From assembly GCF_022201045.2 (NCBI RefSeq), contig NC_068564.1, positions 31,587,001-31,651,000 on the forward strand: DNA of 64,000 bases, given 5' to 3'. Positions 62,709-64,000 of this stretch are shown piece after piece. The notes under the pieces were generated by a model, which worked only from the letters and a program-made list of their open reading frames with translations, was not told the DNA's origin and ran no database searches. Positions within the stretch are counted from its first letter, which is position 1. Each line of letters starts with the position of its first letter. This DNA comes from Citrus sinensis. Lineage: Eukaryota; Streptophyta; Magnoliopsida; Sapindales; Rutaceae. The position numbers and the translations under genes were made by a program.

Positions 62709-64000
62709 TGCCGCCGAAGAAAAGAGACAAAGGTAAAGCTGTTCTTGAAGATACCGAACCTACAAAAAACCCCAAAGAACCTTAATCTACTCCCTCTAAA
62801 GAAAAATTACTTTCTTCTGCTATGCCCATTAAATCTTGAATTGAAATGGTCGAAGAAGAACAAGAAACCCAATACAAAGCCATCTCCTCCGAGCAACAAG
62901 TAAAAGAGTGGATGGAATCCATTACAAAATCCCCCGAGCTTATGCTTGCCTTACAAGGCATTTCAAAATCTAAAGCCCTTTCTCAAATCCCTGAGCAAGA
63001 AAAACAAACCTCTAATGAGATTTCAAAACCTCTTTCCCAAAGCCAAAATATTGTTTTATCTGGTGAAAGTTCATTTACTCATATTGTACTTTCCCAGCCA
63101 ACCTCTTCAAAGAAAACCTCTGATTGGTATGATAAAACCCATTTCCAAAATGTTTTAACTATGGATGATGATTTTTACCACACTGATCTTTTCCAAGCAA
63201 TTTCAAAGTTTTTCCCTAAAGGCTGGTTTTTTAAACCTTGTGATTTAACAAAACCCCAGTCTTATTATCAAAGTATTTTAGAAGCCACTGAGTCTGTGAA
63301 ATTTAAACATTTCTTTCTCAGTGATTCCCATTCTGATCCGGCCTATTCTACGGCCACCATCCTAAAAGTTCTCAGCCCAAAACAATAGGGTGACTTACTC
63401 CATAATAAAAAACGTTTTCCCTCCAATTTCCAAATGCGTTTACCACACTGTTTGGTTTTCTCATACTGGGATTACCAACAAGCTTGGTTTAACACATTTT
63501 TTATCCAAAACCCAAAGAAATCTCATTCATGGTTATTTTTCTTTAATTCAAAGATAATTGTTCAAAGCCTTCCAAATTGGTTTAAACAATGGTGGAATCA
63601 TTTTGGCCCAATTCCTAATATCCTAACACCAAATGCAATCCACTGTTTAAATTTGTTCAAAGCTCATTATACTCCTTCTGAATCTGAGAAAAAGTTTCTC
63701 CCATTTCTCTGTTTCTGTACAAATTTCTTCCTCCCATGGGTATGGATGTGGAATCTCAGATATCACACCCAAGAAACCCAACTTGTACTACAAAGAACAT
63801 TTAAAGTAAAATGGTGGTCGAAGTTTGATGAACAGTCAAAATTGACTGAAACCTTAGTCCAAAATTGGCTCCCTGCCAAAGGATTTCTCCAACCCACCAT
63901 TAAACACTCCAAAGCCCAACAAACATTCCTTACCCAAAAATCCAAAGCCCAATCTCTTTTAGCCAGTGCTAAAACTGAAGAAGAGTATTTTAAAATTATG
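62708..64000 (+). pseudogene. Viral ORF2 remnant, function unknown, continues past the window
   Basis: The start codon overlaps the ORF1 stop (TAATG, 62706-62710), so translation would depend on termination-reinitiation or a similar step. The phase then stays open to the window edge except for stops at 62783 (TAA), 62837 (TGA) and 63386 (TAG). The N-terminus is basic (MPPKKRDKGK), the next part is Gln/Ser/Glu-rich, and the C-terminal part (63389-64000) is rich in Trp and Phe. Florendoviruses are known for a second ORF of unknown function in this position. I see no domain I can name. Confidence 0.75.

Larger units (their letters stand above)
56895..64000 (+). mobile_element. Endogenous caulimovirid (florendovirus-like), defective, right end outside window
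   Basis: A tRNA-Met primer-binding site, then one very long reading frame with movement protein, zinc knuckle, aspartic protease, reverse transcriptase and RNase H in the order used by Caulimoviridae. A second overlapping frame follows. No integrase and no LTR are seen, which argues against a Metaviridae (Gypsy) element. A 30K-type movement protein excludes an ordinary retrotransposon. Two frames with an unknown second protein match the published florendovirus layout better than the single-frame petuvirus one. Both frames carry in-frame stops, so this is an inactive fossil copy. The left limit is uncertain; it lies between the microsatellite ending at 56774 and the primer-binding site. Confidence 0.9.

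Noticed and set aside
57108..64000. Gypsy-type LTR retrotransposon
   Set aside because: There is no integrase after RNase H and no LTR near the primer-binding site, and a 30K movement protein region is present.

Overview
The window reads as nuclear DNA from a dicot plant. Intron-rich genes with plant-specific families (a PIRL leucine-rich repeat protein, choline monooxygenase, a type IIB calcium ATPase with an N-terminal calmodulin region, RPL7) sit in AT-rich intergenic DNA full of microsatellites, MITEs, hAT and Mutator-like elements, and an endogenous pararetrovirus. A woody rosid such as Citrus would fit, but I cannot prove the species from the sequence.

Layout. 0.15-3.3 kb: PIRL6/7/8-type LRR gene (minus, 3 exons). 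3.3-7.6 kb: intergenic DNA, including an AT-rich island with a 175-bp tandem duplication. 7.6-9.2 kb: Mutator-like element ending 82 bp before the start codon of the next gene. 9.3-11.6 kb: choline monooxygenase (plus, 9 exons). 12.3-24.0 kb: autoinhibited plasma-membrane-type Ca2+-ATPase (minus, 33 coding exons, 1072 aa, convergent with the previous gene), with an old hAT copy in an intron. 24-33.5 kb: gene-poor, one possible 59-aa ORF. 33.5-40.1 kb: two diverged direct copies of a roughly 2.8-kb segment plus a third fragment, carrying decayed pieces of the neighbouring Nopp140-like gene; the second copy is split by a hAT element and the first preserves the empty site. 40.3-44.0 kb: LisH/SRP40_C (Nopp140-like) nucleolar protein gene (minus). 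44.6-46.2 kb: RPL7 (plus), divergent from it across a 554-bp region with telo-boxes. 47.3 kb: small hydrophilic ORF. 47.5-54.5 kb: repeats, including a GC-rich island bounded by inverted repeats, a second hAT family with 48-bp internal repeats, and a foldback hairpin. 54.6 kb: 67-aa zinc-ribbon protein. 55.8 kb: Stowaway MITE. 56.9-64.0 kb: endogenous caulimovirid, florendovirus-like in layout, running off the right edge.

How the genes relate. Most are unlinked housekeeping or stress genes: calcium export, glycine-betaine synthesis, LRR scaffold. The exception is the divergent Nopp140-like/RPL7 pair. Both act in ribosome biogenesis or translation and share a telo-box intergenic region, which suggests co-regulation. 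All exon-intron models below were built by hand from splice consensus, reading phase and protein-family continuity. The viral open reading frames are broken by in-frame stop codons only; I saw no frameshift.
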